From an uncultured Clostridia bacterium (GTDB lineage Bacteria; Bacillota; Clostridia; Christensenellales; UBA3700): 41,247 nucleotides of DNA. The notes under the pieces are model-generated. The model searched no databases, had not been told where the DNA came from, and worked only from the letters and a program-made list of their open reading frames with translations. Position numbers and translations under genes: made by a program. Numbering within the stretch: the stretch's first letter is position 1; the number at the start of each line of letters is the position of its first letter. Shown here piece by piece: positions 18,657-27,106 of the stretch. The stretch spans positions 1 to 41,247 of the forward strand of contig CAMWNK010000012.1 in NCBI GenBank assembly GCA_947175555.1, written 5' to 3'.

Positions 18657-19018
18657 AGAGATTGTTCCCCCTCGTATTGGCGGTGTTGTTGATAGCGCTC
18701 ATTGCTACGCTGTGCGCTTGTACGCCCAAGGCATATCAGATACAAGAAAAGCTCAAGAAAGAGGGCTACATGGCTCAGTCTTTCGATTACGAGAGCGCGG
18801 GCGTAGAGCAGGATAAGACTTCGTACGTGTTCTCGGCGGTAAAGGGCACCACGGGCGGCAACGGCAATTACGTATATGTGATAGCATTTAAGAGCGAGAG
18901 CGACGCCGTGAGATATGAGTCTCGGAATAAGGACAGCGCCGTAAGGCAAAACCTTACGCGAAAAGGTAAACTGATAGTGTACGGCGACGCGGCGTCGGTA
19001 GCCATACTTACCGATTAG
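18653..19018 (+). CDS. Small predicted lipoprotein
   Basis: This 121-residue protein has a typical lipoprotein signal peptide: basic start MKRL, hydrophobic core, and lipobox LCAC with the modified Cys around 23. The rest is a small soluble domain with alternating beta and helical stretches (YVYVIAFKSESDAVRY, KLIVYGDAASVAIL), similar in feel to other small clostridial envelope lipoproteins but not assigned to a family. It overlaps the preceding gene by 4 nt. It would sit on the outer face of the cytoplasmic membrane, perhaps with that protein. Confidence 0.75.
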   Translation: MKRLFPLVLAVLLIALIATLCACTPKAYQIQEKLKKEGYMAQSFDYESAGVEQDKTSYVFSAVKGTTGGNGNYVYVIAFKSESDAVRYESRNKDSAVRQNLTRKGKLIVYGDAASVAILTD

Positions 19019-19128
19019 AAAGGCGCATACGGTCAATAATCGGTAGAGGAAAAGCTATCGGTTTGTTTGCATAATCAGCAAGATATGCCTGCGCTTTGTT
19101 AAGTAGCGCTGCGGCGGCGGGAGAGTGT

Positions 19129-20916
19129 ATGAAAGATATTAAGAGCAGGGCGGATATCGCCGAGGAATATAAGTGGGATTTGTCTGCGATTTATTCAAGC
19201 GACGCTTCTTGGGAAAAGGAATATAAGGAACTTGATTCGAAGATAGCCGATATCGGCTCGTTCAGCGGGAAGTTGGATTGCGAGGAAAGGATACTTGAGT
19301 GTCTTAAGTTGTCCGACAGTCTTTCCATGACGCTCGGCGAGCTGTACGTGTACGCAAGACAGCGTCTCGATGAGGACGCGGCGTGCGATAAGTATCAGGC
19401 TATGTGCGATAAGATAGAGCTGCTGGGCGTAAAGCTGTCGGAGGCAAGCTCGTTCATATCGCCGCAGCTTGCTGCTTTAGACAACGATTATCTATTGACT
19501 CTTGCAAAGAAAACGCAATTTTCCTATTACGACTATATGCTTAAAGAGGTCGTAAGGGGCAAGGAGCACACGCTGACGGAGGCGGAGGAAAAAATAATTG
19601 CGCAGGCGGGATTGTTCAGCGGCGGATTCCATGACGCCTTCAACATGTTCGACAACGCGGATATCAAGTTCGCCAAGGTGAAGGACGGCGACGGAGAAGT
19701 AGTGCCCATGTCTCACGGCAATTATTCCGTCTTGTTGCAATCGCCCGTAAGGTCTGTGCGTAAGGCTGCCTTCAACTCCATGTTTAAGGCGTATGAGGGC
19801 ATGATAAATACGATTACGCAGCTGTATGCAGGCAACGTAAAAAAGGATTTGTTCTACGCCAAGGTGCGCAAGTACCCCGACTGCCTTTCCCGCGCGGTAG
19901 ACGGCGAGAATGTGCCTAAGGAAGTATATCTTACGCTTGTCAAGTCGGTCAACGCCAATCTAAACGTAATGCACGAGTATATGAAGTATCGCGCCCGCGA
20001 GCTCGGCTATTCCAAGCTGCATATGTACGACTTGCACGTGCCGATTGTCGCTCGGTATGATAAGAGAGTTGATTATAACGAGGCTAAAGAAATTGTGCTT
20101 GCCGCTCTTGCGCCTATGGGAGAGGATTATCTTGCTATAGTACGTAGGGCGTTCTCTGAGAGATGGATAGACGTATACGAGAATAAGGGCAAGCGCAGCG
20201 GCGCATATTCTTGGGGTACGTACAACTCGCATCCGTATATGTTGCTCAACTATCATCCCACCATGCACGACGTATTTACGCTTGCGCACGAGATGGGGCA
20301 CAGTATGCACTCATATTATTCGGATAAGGCTCAGCCTTTTGCAAAGGCGCAATACGAGATATTCGTGGCGGAGGTCGCTTCCACAGTCAACGAAGTGCTT
20401 CTGCTCAAGTATCTTTTGAGCAAGTCCGACGATAAGGACGAGCGTAAATATCTGATGTCATATTATCTTGATATGTTCCGCACTACGCTGTTCAGACAGA
20501 CGATGTTTGCGCAGTTCGAGGTGGAAGCGCACGCGCTTGCCGAGCGTGGAGAGCCCGTTACCAAGGAATCGCTGTGCGACATATATTACGCTCTCAATAA
20601 GAAGTATTACGGCAGCGCGGTTGTGTCCGATGATCTTATACGATACGAGTGGGCGAGGATACCGCACTTCTACCGCAGCTACTACGTTTATAAGTATTCT
20701 ACGGGTATAATTTCCGCGGTGAGCATAGCCGCGTCCATACTCGAAAAAGGCGCGCCTGCAGTGGACGCATACAAGCAGTTTCTGAGCGCGGGAGGAAGTA
20801 TGCCTCCCACGGATATTCTTAAACTGGCGGGAGTTGACCTCACGTGCGATGCGCCCTACGATACGGCAATGAGCGAATTTGCCGCTACGCTTGCCGCGCT
20901 CAAAGAGCTATCTTAA
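19129..20916 (+). CDS. pepF: Oligoendopeptidase F (M3 family)
   Basis: At 595 residues it has the usual family length. The zinc site HEMGH lies at about 387-391 (FTLAHEMGHSMHSYY) and the third ligand is E415 in FVAEVASTVNE. It is a cytoplasmic metallopeptidase that degrades oligopeptides of about 7 to 17 residues. ATG 19129 is preferred because GGGAG lies just upstream and the protein then begins KDIKSRADIAEEYKWDL, the conserved opening; the frame also extends to 19096 without a binding site. No promoter is clear in the 110 bp before it, so it may share the upstream unit. Confidence 0.95.
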   Translation: MKDIKSRADIAEEYKWDLSAIYSSDASWEKEYKELDSKIADIGSFSGKLDCEERILECLKLSDSLSMTLGELYVYARQRLDEDAACDKYQAMCDKIELLGVKLSEASSFISPQLAALDNDYLLTLAKKTQFSYYDYMLKEVVRGKEHTLTEAEEKIIAQAGLFSGGFHDAFNMFDNADIKFAKVKDGDGEVVPMSHGNYSVLLQSPVRSVRKAAFNSMFKAYEGMINTITQLYAGNVKKDLFYAKVRKYPDCLSRAVDGENVPKEVYLTLVKSVNANLNVMHEYMKYRARELGYSKLHMYDLHVPIVARYDKRVDYNEAKEIVLAALAPMGEDYLAIVRRAFSERWIDVYENKGKRSGAYSWGTYNSHPYMLLNYHPTMHDVFTLAHEMGHSMHSYYSDKAQPFAKAQYEIFVAEVASTVNEVLLLKYLLSKSDDKDERKYLMSYYLDMFRTTLFRQTMFAQFEVEAHALAERGEPVTKESLCDIYYALNKKYYGSAVVSDDLIRYEWARIPHFYRSYYVYKYSTGIISAVSIAASILEKGAPAVDAYKQFLSAGGSMPPTDILKLAGVDLTCDAPYDTAMSEFAATLAALKELS

Positions 20917-20930
20917 GACAAGGAGTAATT

Positions 20931-22415
20931 ATGGCAGAGAGTAAAGCTAAGACTAATATAAGCAACGCGCGCACCATGCCCAACAGCTTTGAGGCAGAGC
21001 AGGCGGTGCTTGCGGCTATGTTGCTTGATACGGAGGTGTGCGACAGGTTCATCCCCACGCTTGATACAGACGACTTTTATACTACGGCGGACAAGAAGAT
21101 TTTCTCCGCCATAAAGGAGCTGTTTAGCGAGGGCGGCGCGGTAGACGCGGTGGGACTTGTCAGCAGACTTAACCGTAAGGGCGAACTCGATTCCGTAGGC
21201 GGAGTAAGCGCGATAGAGAACATGGTGGATACCATACCATCTACCGCTAACGCCGATTATTATCTTTCTATAGTCAAGCGCGACAGCGCGCTGCGCACCA
21301 TTATCAGACGTTGTAACGAAGTAATCGAGAGAGCTTACTCCGACGACAATGCCGACAGCGTACGCGCCTTTGCGGAGTCTAAATTTTTCGACCTCGGCAG
21401 CGGCAGCGCGGAAGAGGGTGGATTGCAGCACATAAGCGATCCTATGAGTCAGCTTGTAAGCAAGCTGAACGACGTGTATACGCATAAGGCCACGAGCAAG
21501 GGATTGCTTACGGGATTTAATAACCTCGACGGAGTGCTCAACGGATTGCTCCCCGGGCAGATACTCGTCGTGGCGGCGCGTCCCGGTCTTGGCAAGACGT
21601 CGTTTGCGCTCAATATAGTTACCAATATCGCTGCCCGCAACGAGGGCAACGTCATGGCGGTATTCAATCTTGAGATGTCCGCCACCGAACTTGCGCAGAG
21701 GATGCTCGTCAATCTCACCAAGATAAGCATGAATAAGCTGGTCAGAGGAGAAGAGGACGGCAACGATTGGGATGACATCTGGCGCAGCGTAAGGGCTGTA
21801 AATAAGTCGGGAATATACATAGACGATACCGTAAATACTACGCCCGAGGATATATTGCACAAGTGCCGCGCGCTTCGTAAGAAACAGGGCAGGCTCGACC
21901 TTATCGTGATAGACTATCTGCAACTTATGGGTTCGTCTGTCAAGAATTCGCGCGCAAGCAAGCAGCAGGAAGTCGCCGAGATATCCAGAGGCATGAAGAT
22001 ATTGGCTAAGGAGCTCGGCGTGCCCGTCATATTGCTTTCTCAGATGTCGCGCGATATCGAGAAGAGAGAGAAGGACGATAAGACGCCTCGTCTGTCCGAC
22101 TTGAGAGAGTCGGGCGCGATAGAGCAGGACGCGGACGTAGTTATGTTTATACATCGCGCAGAGGACAGCCTCGAGACTTCTGTCAAGAACGTTGACTTGA
22201 TAATCGCCAAGCACCGTAACGGTCCTACGGATATATTGCACTTTATATTCGACGGCGACAAGATGACGTTCACGCCTACGACGCACAAGGGCAGCGCGTT
22301 CAAGAAGGTGGAGAGCGGAGAAAAAGAGGAGCAGGATTATCTGCCTTCCGCAGACGATTATATCCCGCCCGAGCCTCCTGCGGGCGTGCCGGACGACATA
22401 TATCCCGAGGAGTAA
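20931..22415 (+). CDS. dnaB: Replicative DNA helicase DnaB
   Basis: This 494-residue helicase (DnaC in Bacillus naming) has an N-terminal DnaG-interacting domain (SFEAEQAVLAAMLLD onwards, about 19-120), a linker, and the RecA-like hexamer core with Walker A VVAARPGLGKTSFA near 216-224, Walker B LIVIDYLQLM and the arginine-finger region HRNGPT. It unwinds DNA ahead of the replication fork. ATG 20931 follows AAGGAG; the longer frame from 20844 overlaps pepF and is rejected. The usual partner rplI is absent. A strong terminator follows. Confidence 0.96.
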   Translation: MAESKAKTNISNARTMPNSFEAEQAVLAAMLLDTEVCDRFIPTLDTDDFYTTADKKIFSAIKELFSEGGAVDAVGLVSRLNRKGELDSVGGVSAIENMVDTIPSTANADYYLSIVKRDSALRTIIRRCNEVIERAYSDDNADSVRAFAESKFFDLGSGSAEEGGLQHISDPMSQLVSKLNDVYTHKATSKGLLTGFNNLDGVLNGLLPGQILVVAARPGLGKTSFALNIVTNIAARNEGNVMAVFNLEMSATELAQRMLVNLTKISMNKLVRGEEDGNDWDDIWRSVRAVNKSGIYIDDTVNTTPEDILHKCRALRKKQGRLDLIVIDYLQLMGSSVKNSRASKQQEVAEISRGMKILAKELGVPVILLSQMSRDIEKREKDDKTPRLSDLRESGAIEQDADVVMFIHRAEDSLETSVKNVDLIIAKHRNGPTDILHFIFDGDKMTFTPTTHKGSAFKKVESGEKEEQDYLPSADDYIPPEPPAGVPDDIYPEE

Positions 22416-22431
22416 AAGCAATACGACAATC

Positions 22432-22466
22432 AAAGCGTCGCAGAAAGTTTTCTGCGACGCTTTTTT
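22432..22466 (+). terminator. Rho-independent terminator of dnaB
   Basis: AAAGCGTCGCAGAAA (22432-22446) pairs with TTTCTGCGACGCTTT (22449-22463), a perfect 15-bp stem ending in a run of six T. It lies 17 nt after dnaB. Confidence 0.95.
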
Positions 22467-22527
22467 AATTTAATAAGTCATTGCCAAGTCAAGGCGGGCA
22501 TATCCTAATATGACGGGAGGCGGCAAG

Positions 22528-22800
22528 ATGGCTTTTATTGACGAATTGGCGGACAAACTCGGATTGAGGCTAGGCGAGAGCGTGAGCGGCTGTAAAGTAA
22601 CAATTTACGGACGCATTGGCGTTATTGCCGAAGGACATAGGGGAGTATACTATTACGACGAGTCTGTCGTTAAGGTCAGGATTAAGGACGGTATGCTCGT
22701 AATCGAGGGCGAGGGGTTGACCATAAGCTCGGTAAGCGGACAGGAAATTGCCGTAATAGGTCGTATAGTCGGCGTAAAAATGGAAGAGGGCGCAAAGTAA
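22528..22800 (+). CDS. yqfC: Sporulation protein YqfC (YabP/YqfC family)
   Basis: At 90 residues it is close to the 93 of Bacillus YqfC. The beta-rich fold shows GCKVTIYGRIGVIAEGHRGV and VKVRIKDGMLVIEGEGL, matching the YabP/YqfC family. Bacillus yqfC is in the sigma E regulon with yqfD. ATG 22528 is preferred over 22510 because GGGAGG lies 7 nt before it. A sequence GTCATTG, 15 nt, CATATCC just upstream is a loose sigma E-like candidate. The next gene is yqfD, as in Bacillus. Confidence 0.85.
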   Translation: MAFIDELADKLGLRLGESVSGCKVTIYGRIGVIAEGHRGVYYYDESVVKVRIKDGMLVIEGEGLTISSVSGQEIAVIGRIVGVKMEEGAK

Positions 22801-22906
22801 AATGCGATTGAGTGCATACGCGGCGGCTCTGTTTTTTGTATTTAAGTTGCGGCGCAATCGCTTTGCATAGGGTAGGACATGCTGTTAAGCAATTGGGAGA
22901 GATAAT

Positions 22907-24037
22907 ATGAAATATACCGTGATATCCGTATCCGCGCATAAGATGCGGGGAATACTCAATTCATTGCACGGCAGGGGCGTGGAAATCGTGCGCGGAAGGA
23001 TAGAGGGCGAGAGATGGATATTCTCCGTTCCTCATGCCGCTACCGACACCGCAATGAAGCTGCTTGACGCGATAGATGCCGATTATACTATCATGCGCTA
23101 CGGCGGCGTCAAGAGACTTAAGTCGCTGGTGGCATTCAATATGGGATTGATTATAGCCGCGGTGTTAGCAATAATAGTTGCGGCGGTATGTTCTTTGTAC
23201 GTGTTCGGCGCAGATATCAGCGGAGAGGACGAGCTTGTGGCGCAGGCGCGCGTCGTCCTTTCAGAGCAGGGGCTGGACAAGGCAGCGGTGTCTAAGCGGG
23301 ACGTGGACGTACAAACGCTTAAGGACGCGCTCTACGCGGGAGTAGACAGGCTTGCTTTTGTGTCGGTTAAGCTGCGCGGAAGCAGGCTGAAAGTAACTAT
23401 GGTGGCTGAAAAGTCGGTACTGCCCGAGCACAAGAAATATTCTGCCATTTATGCCGAGCGAGACGGTATAGTAACATCCGTAACCGTACTCAGCGGCACG
23501 GCAATGGTAAAGGAAGGAGACAGAGTGCTCAAGGGCGATTTACTCATAGAGGGCAAGCGCGCCGTAGGCGTAGACGAGATGGGAGAAGATATATACGAGG
23601 AGTGCCCCGCGTCGGGCAGCGTAACGGCTCGCGCATGGATAAGCAGTCGCATAAGCGTCAGCGGCAGTTATACCTCTTTCGTTAGGACGGGCAATAGTGT
23701 CAAGTACAGGTACTTGACGTTTTTCGGAAAGATTATAGGCTCGGATAAAGGGTGCGAGTATGCTATGTACGAAAGAGAGGAGAGGAGCATCAAGTCTTAC
23801 TCTCTGCTTCCTTTCGATGTGGTGGAGGTGGAGTATTTCGAGACGCAGGCGAGTGTGCGCGATATAAGCGAGGGCGAGCTCGACGCCGCAATATTCGAGG
23901 AAAGCAGAAGGCTGCGCGAGACGATAGACGAGGATGCTTTGATAATTAACGACCGCAATTCTGTAAAAAGGCTGGACAATTTATATATAATAGATATATA
24001 CTATGAGATAGTAAAAGATATAGCGGAAGGCGTATGA
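22907..24037 (+). CDS. yqfD: Sporulation protein YqfD
   Basis: This 376-residue protein has a cytoplasmic N-terminal domain (about 1-70), one transmembrane helix (about 78-102, FNMGLIIAAVLAIIVAAVCS) and a large external part with the family block EKSVLPEHKKYSAIYAERDG and YEECPASGSVTARAW. The length is near the usual 390-400. In Bacillus it is mother-cell expressed and required for stage IV sporulation. GGGAGAG precedes the ATG. In most Firmicutes phoH follows; here it is missing and the HD-domain gene follows directly. Confidence 0.9.
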   Translation: MKYTVISVSAHKMRGILNSLHGRGVEIVRGRIEGERWIFSVPHAATDTAMKLLDAIDADYTIMRYGGVKRLKSLVAFNMGLIIAAVLAIIVAAVCSLYVFGADISGEDELVAQARVVLSEQGLDKAAVSKRDVDVQTLKDALYAGVDRLAFVSVKLRGSRLKVTMVAEKSVLPEHKKYSAIYAERDGIVTSVTVLSGTAMVKEGDRVLKGDLLIEGKRAVGVDEMGEDIYEECPASGSVTARAWISSRISVSGSYTSFVRTGNSVKYRYLTFFGKIIGSDKGCEYAMYEREERSIKSYSLLPFDVVEVEYFETQASVRDISEGELDAAIFEESRRLRETIDEDALIINDRNSVKRLDNLYIIDIYYEIVKDIAEGV

Positions 24038-24065
24038 GCTTGCCGCTTGAGCGATACGGAGGAAT

Positions 24066-25520
24066 ATGAAGTCGGAAAAAAATAAGCCGCTGCTCGAGAC
24101 CGTAATATCGGCGTTGGTGCTTTTGCCCGTCGCATTCGTTACGGTGTACGCATCCATGGCGTTTTCTCTGAGGACGGTCAACGTATTCGCTTTCGGTCAA
24201 GGCGCCGCGAGCGTATTCGTGCCGATATTCTTCGCAGTGTATTTCGTTATGATAACGTTGATGATATATATATCATACGCCGTTAAGAGTAAAGAAATAA
24301 AATGCGGATTCGTTAAAGCCGAGGGCGTGATCTTCTCTACAGTGTCGATCGCGCTTATACTTAACAGCTTTATGGTCGAGTGGATGAACTCGTTTGCTTC
24401 TCCCCTTGCCATAGTAATGTTGCTGATAGGCATACTGCTCACTCCTAAATTGGGACTTGTATCCTGTCTTACCTCGGTATTGCTTGCAGTAATTTTGGAG
24501 TGCCCCGTATCCTATCTGCTTACGCCGTCGGGTTTCAGTCTCGGCTCGTTGCTGGGCAGCGTGGACGCATTCGTGGCGGCATTCTTCGTCGCATTCTTGT
24601 TAAGGGGTAGGAAGCTGAGTAGATTCAGCCTCACGTGGGGTACGCTTGCTATAGCGGTGTGCACTTCTTTTATCGGTGGATTGCTTTCTCTTGCCGATTC
24701 GGTCAGCATAGGTTCATTCTTCAACGGTTATTTCAGCAGCGTGCTCGGCAACGTGGTGTCGGTATGTCTGTTTACTGCGATATTGCCTATTTACGAGAGC
24801 GTTACGCGCATCTGGACCGACTTTAAGCTGGCGGAGCTGTGCAGTCTCAATCAGCCTATACTCAAGCAGATGAGCGAGGAGGCCCCCGGTACATTCAGCC
24901 ACGAGCTTACCGTTGCCAATCTTGCAGAGGCTTGCGCGAGCGATATAGGGCTCAATCCCTATCTTGCAAGAGCATGCGCCTATTATCATGACATAGGCAA
25001 ACTTAACGATCCTCAGTTTTTCAGCGAAAATCAGAAAGGTTATAACCCTCACGACGACCTCATTCCCGAGGTGAGCGTAGCCAAGATACGTAAGCATACG
25101 CGCGACGGCTATGAGATGTGTAAGAAATATAAGTTCCCCGACGAGGTGTGCAAGGCGGCATTGGAGCATCACGGCAATACGCCTATCATGTTCTTCTATA
25201 TGAAAGCGAAAAAGTTGGGCGGCAACGTCGATATATCGGAGTTCAGATACGATTGTCCCACCCCCACGACCAAGTATTCCGCGATAGTCATGCTGTGCGA
25301 TATATGCGAATCCATGTCGCGCGCAAGACCTCCCGAGACGATAGAACAGCTTGAGGCGAGCGTTGCGGGAGTTATTAAGGATAAACTTACCGACGGTCAG
25401 TTCGATAAGTGCGATATCACTATATCGGAATTGCAAACTATCAAGGCTACGATAGTCAAGGTCATACCTGCCATATTGCATAAGCGTATCGATTACGCTA
25501 AAGCCAAGGAGGAGAGATGA
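24066..25520 (+). CDS. 7TM HD-domain protein (PgpH-like c-di-AMP phosphodiesterase), short form
   Basis: This 484-residue protein has seven or eight membrane helices (about 10-245) and a C-terminal HD domain with FSHELTVANLAEACA, catalytic YYHDIGKLNDPQFFSENQ (HD at 308-309), HDDLIPEVSV and ALEHHGNT. The order and position before ybeY match PgpH/YqfF, which hydrolyses c-di-AMP to pApA. Family members have about 700 residues because an extracellular 7TMR-HDED domain follows the first helix; that domain is missing here. The sequence opens with the helix and runs straight into the membrane core. GGAGG precedes the ATG, so no upstream exon or frameshift is implied. Overlaps ybeY by 4 nt. Confidence 0.85.
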   Translation: MKSEKNKPLLETVISALVLLPVAFVTVYASMAFSLRTVNVFAFGQGAASVFVPIFFAVYFVMITLMIYISYAVKSKEIKCGFVKAEGVIFSTVSIALILNSFMVEWMNSFASPLAIVMLLIGILLTPKLGLVSCLTSVLLAVILECPVSYLLTPSGFSLGSLLGSVDAFVAAFFVAFLLRGRKLSRFSLTWGTLAIAVCTSFIGGLLSLADSVSIGSFFNGYFSSVLGNVVSVCLFTAILPIYESVTRIWTDFKLAELCSLNQPILKQMSEEAPGTFSHELTVANLAEACASDIGLNPYLARACAYYHDIGKLNDPQFFSENQKGYNPHDDLIPEVSVAKIRKHTRDGYEMCKKYKFPDEVCKAALEHHGNTPIMFFYMKAKKLGGNVDISEFRYDCPTPTTKYSAIVMLCDICESMSRARPPETIEQLEASVAGVIKDKLTDGQFDKCDITISELQTIKATIVKVIPAILHKRIDYAKAKEER

Positions 25521-26005
25521 GCGATAAGGGCGTATTCGTCTACAACGACGTAAATGCCGAGCCTTACGGCTCAGACTTTTTTGAGGATATTTACCGCTCT
25601 GCGCTCAAAGAGCTTAAGCTGCCCGATGACTTTATTGTGGAGCTGAGCATTACTTCCGCCGATTTTATTCGGACTATCAATGCGGACAAGCGCGGTATCG
25701 ATAAAGTTACTGACGTGCTCAGCTTCCCTTCTTGCGAATTTATTTTTCCTTACCATAAGAAGTATTACGATGCTTTGTCGGACCCCTATTACGGCAGAGT
25801 CATGCTCGGCGAGATATTGATATGCCGCAGCAGAGCGGAAGAGCAGGCGGAGGAATACGGACACAGTCTCGATAGGGAGATGGGCTTCCTCTTCGCGCAC
25901 GGACTGATGCATTTGTTCGGCTACGACCATGTCGACGACAGACAGGAGAGCGAGATGACGTCCAAGGTCGAGAGCACGCTCTCGCGAATAGGATTGGTGA
26001 GATAA
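25517..26005 (+). CDS. ybeY: Endoribonuclease YbeY
   Basis: This 162-residue protein has the zinc motif HGLMHLFGYDH (ligands H128, H132, H138) and the upstream block TDVLSFP. YbeY takes part in 16S rRNA 3'-end maturation and 70S quality control. It overlaps the HD gene by ATGA and the era gene by one base. In Bacillus dgkA and cdd lie between ybeY and era; here they are absent. Confidence 0.95.
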   Translation: MSDKGVFVYNDVNAEPYGSDFFEDIYRSALKELKLPDDFIVELSITSADFIRTINADKRGIDKVTDVLSFPSCEFIFPYHKKYYDALSDPYYGRVMLGEILICRSRAEEQAEEYGHSLDREMGFLFAHGLMHLFGYDHVDDRQESEMTSKVESTLSRIGLVR

Positions 26006-26898
26006 TGAAGAGCGGATTTATCGCAGTTATGGGCAGGCCCAACGCAGGCAAATCTACGCTTATCAATACAATGGTGGGCGAGAAAGTATCTATCGTATCT
26101 CATAAGCCGCAGACTACCCGCAATAAGATACTCGGCATTATCAACGGCGAGGGATATCAGGCGATATTTATCGACACTCCCGGGTTGCACAAGGCTAAAA
26201 ACGCGCTGTCCGAGTACATGATGAAGAGCGCGGAGAGCGCGCTCGACGGCGTAGACGCGGTTATTTATATGATAGCGTGCGACAAGGGCATTGATAAGTA
26301 CGATAAGGATAGGATAGCTAATCTGTCGGCATCTTCCACACCTATAATAGTCGCGATCAATAAGTGCGACGTAGTGGATAAGCAAGTCGTGCCTCAGCGT
26401 ATAGAGGAGCTGAGCGAGATTAAGAACACGACTGCCGTCATGCCAATCAGCGCGCGTACAGGCAAGGGCGTGGATGCGCTTGTCGATTTACTCGTAGGGC
26501 TGCTGCCGGAAGGCGATAAGTACTTTGACGACGATGCTTATACCGATAAGAGTCTGCGCTTTATGGCGTGCGAGATAATCAGAGAGAAATCGCTGTACAA
26601 CTTAAGCGAAGAGGTGCCTTACGGAATAGGCGTGAGCATAAATAAATTCAGCGTCAACGAGCGCGGCGTTACGGAAATAGACGCGGACATCGTGTGCGAA
26701 AAGAAGGCTCATAAACCCATAATTATAGGCAAGGGCGGAGCTATGCTCAAGAAGATTGCTTCCGCCGCGCGTTATGAACTTGAAAAGCTCGTAGACGGCA
26801 AAGTTTATCTTACGCTGTGGGTGAGGGTTAAAGAGGATTGGCGCGACAGCGGTTTTATGCTCAATCAGCTGGGATACAATCCCAAAGATATCAATTAA
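26005..26898 (+). CDS. era: GTPase Era
   Basis: At 297 residues it has the G1 motif GRPNAGKSTL, G3 DTPGLHKAKN, G4 NKCD and the Era-specific KH domain with IIGKGGAMLKKIASAARYEL. It binds the 3' end of 16S rRNA and helps 30S assembly. The gene is coupled to ybeY through TAATG and followed by yqzL and recO, as in Bacillus. Nothing unusual is seen. Confidence 0.97.
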   Translation: MKSGFIAVMGRPNAGKSTLINTMVGEKVSIVSHKPQTTRNKILGIINGEGYQAIFIDTPGLHKAKNALSEYMMKSAESALDGVDAVIYMIACDKGIDKYDKDRIANLSASSTPIIVAINKCDVVDKQVVPQRIEELSEIKNTTAVMPISARTGKGVDALVDLLVGLLPEGDKYFDDDAYTDKSLRFMACEIIREKSLYNLSEEVPYGIGVSINKFSVNERGVTEIDADIVCEKKAHKPIIIGKGGAMLKKIASAARYELEKLVDGKVYLTLWVRVKEDWRDSGFMLNQLGYNPKDIN

Positions 26899-26974
26899 GC
26901 GTCCGCGTTAGACGCGTTTCGTCATAGAGGTATAAATTTTCGCTCAATGCGCATATTATCCTCGGAGGCGGACT

Positions 26975-27070
26975 ATGAAAGGTGTTCAGGATACGCTGTG
27001 GGATTTATTTAAGAATACAGGCGATATCAAGTATTATATGATGTATAAGGCTATAAAGAGGGGAGAGTAA
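26975..27070 (+). CDS. yqzL: YqzL-like 31-residue protein
   Basis: The gene has GGAGG 6 nt before its ATG. The peptide reads MKGVQDTLWDLFKNTGDIKY and ends YMMYKAIKRGE. The core W-x-LF-x-x-TG-x-I-x-x-Y-x-x-x-K pattern and the place between era and recO match YqzL (47 residues in Bacillus), a small protein of unknown role. This one is shorter at the end. Short GGAGAG/CTCTCC repeats just after the stop could form a weak hairpin ahead of recO. Confidence 0.82.
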   Translation: MKGVQDTLWDLFKNTGDIKYYMMYKAIKRGE

Positions 27071-27106
27071 ACAGTTGATTCTCTCCTTTGCCTTAAAAAG
27101 GAGATT

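Noticed and set aside
20844-20930. Longer N-terminus for dnaB
   Set aside because: It overlaps pepF, is unlike DnaB N-termini, and AAGGAG points to ATG 20931.
22470-22527. Sigma E promoter before yqfC
   Set aside because: Only a loose match (GTCATTG, 15 nt, CATATCC); mentioned with yqfC but not listed as a feature.
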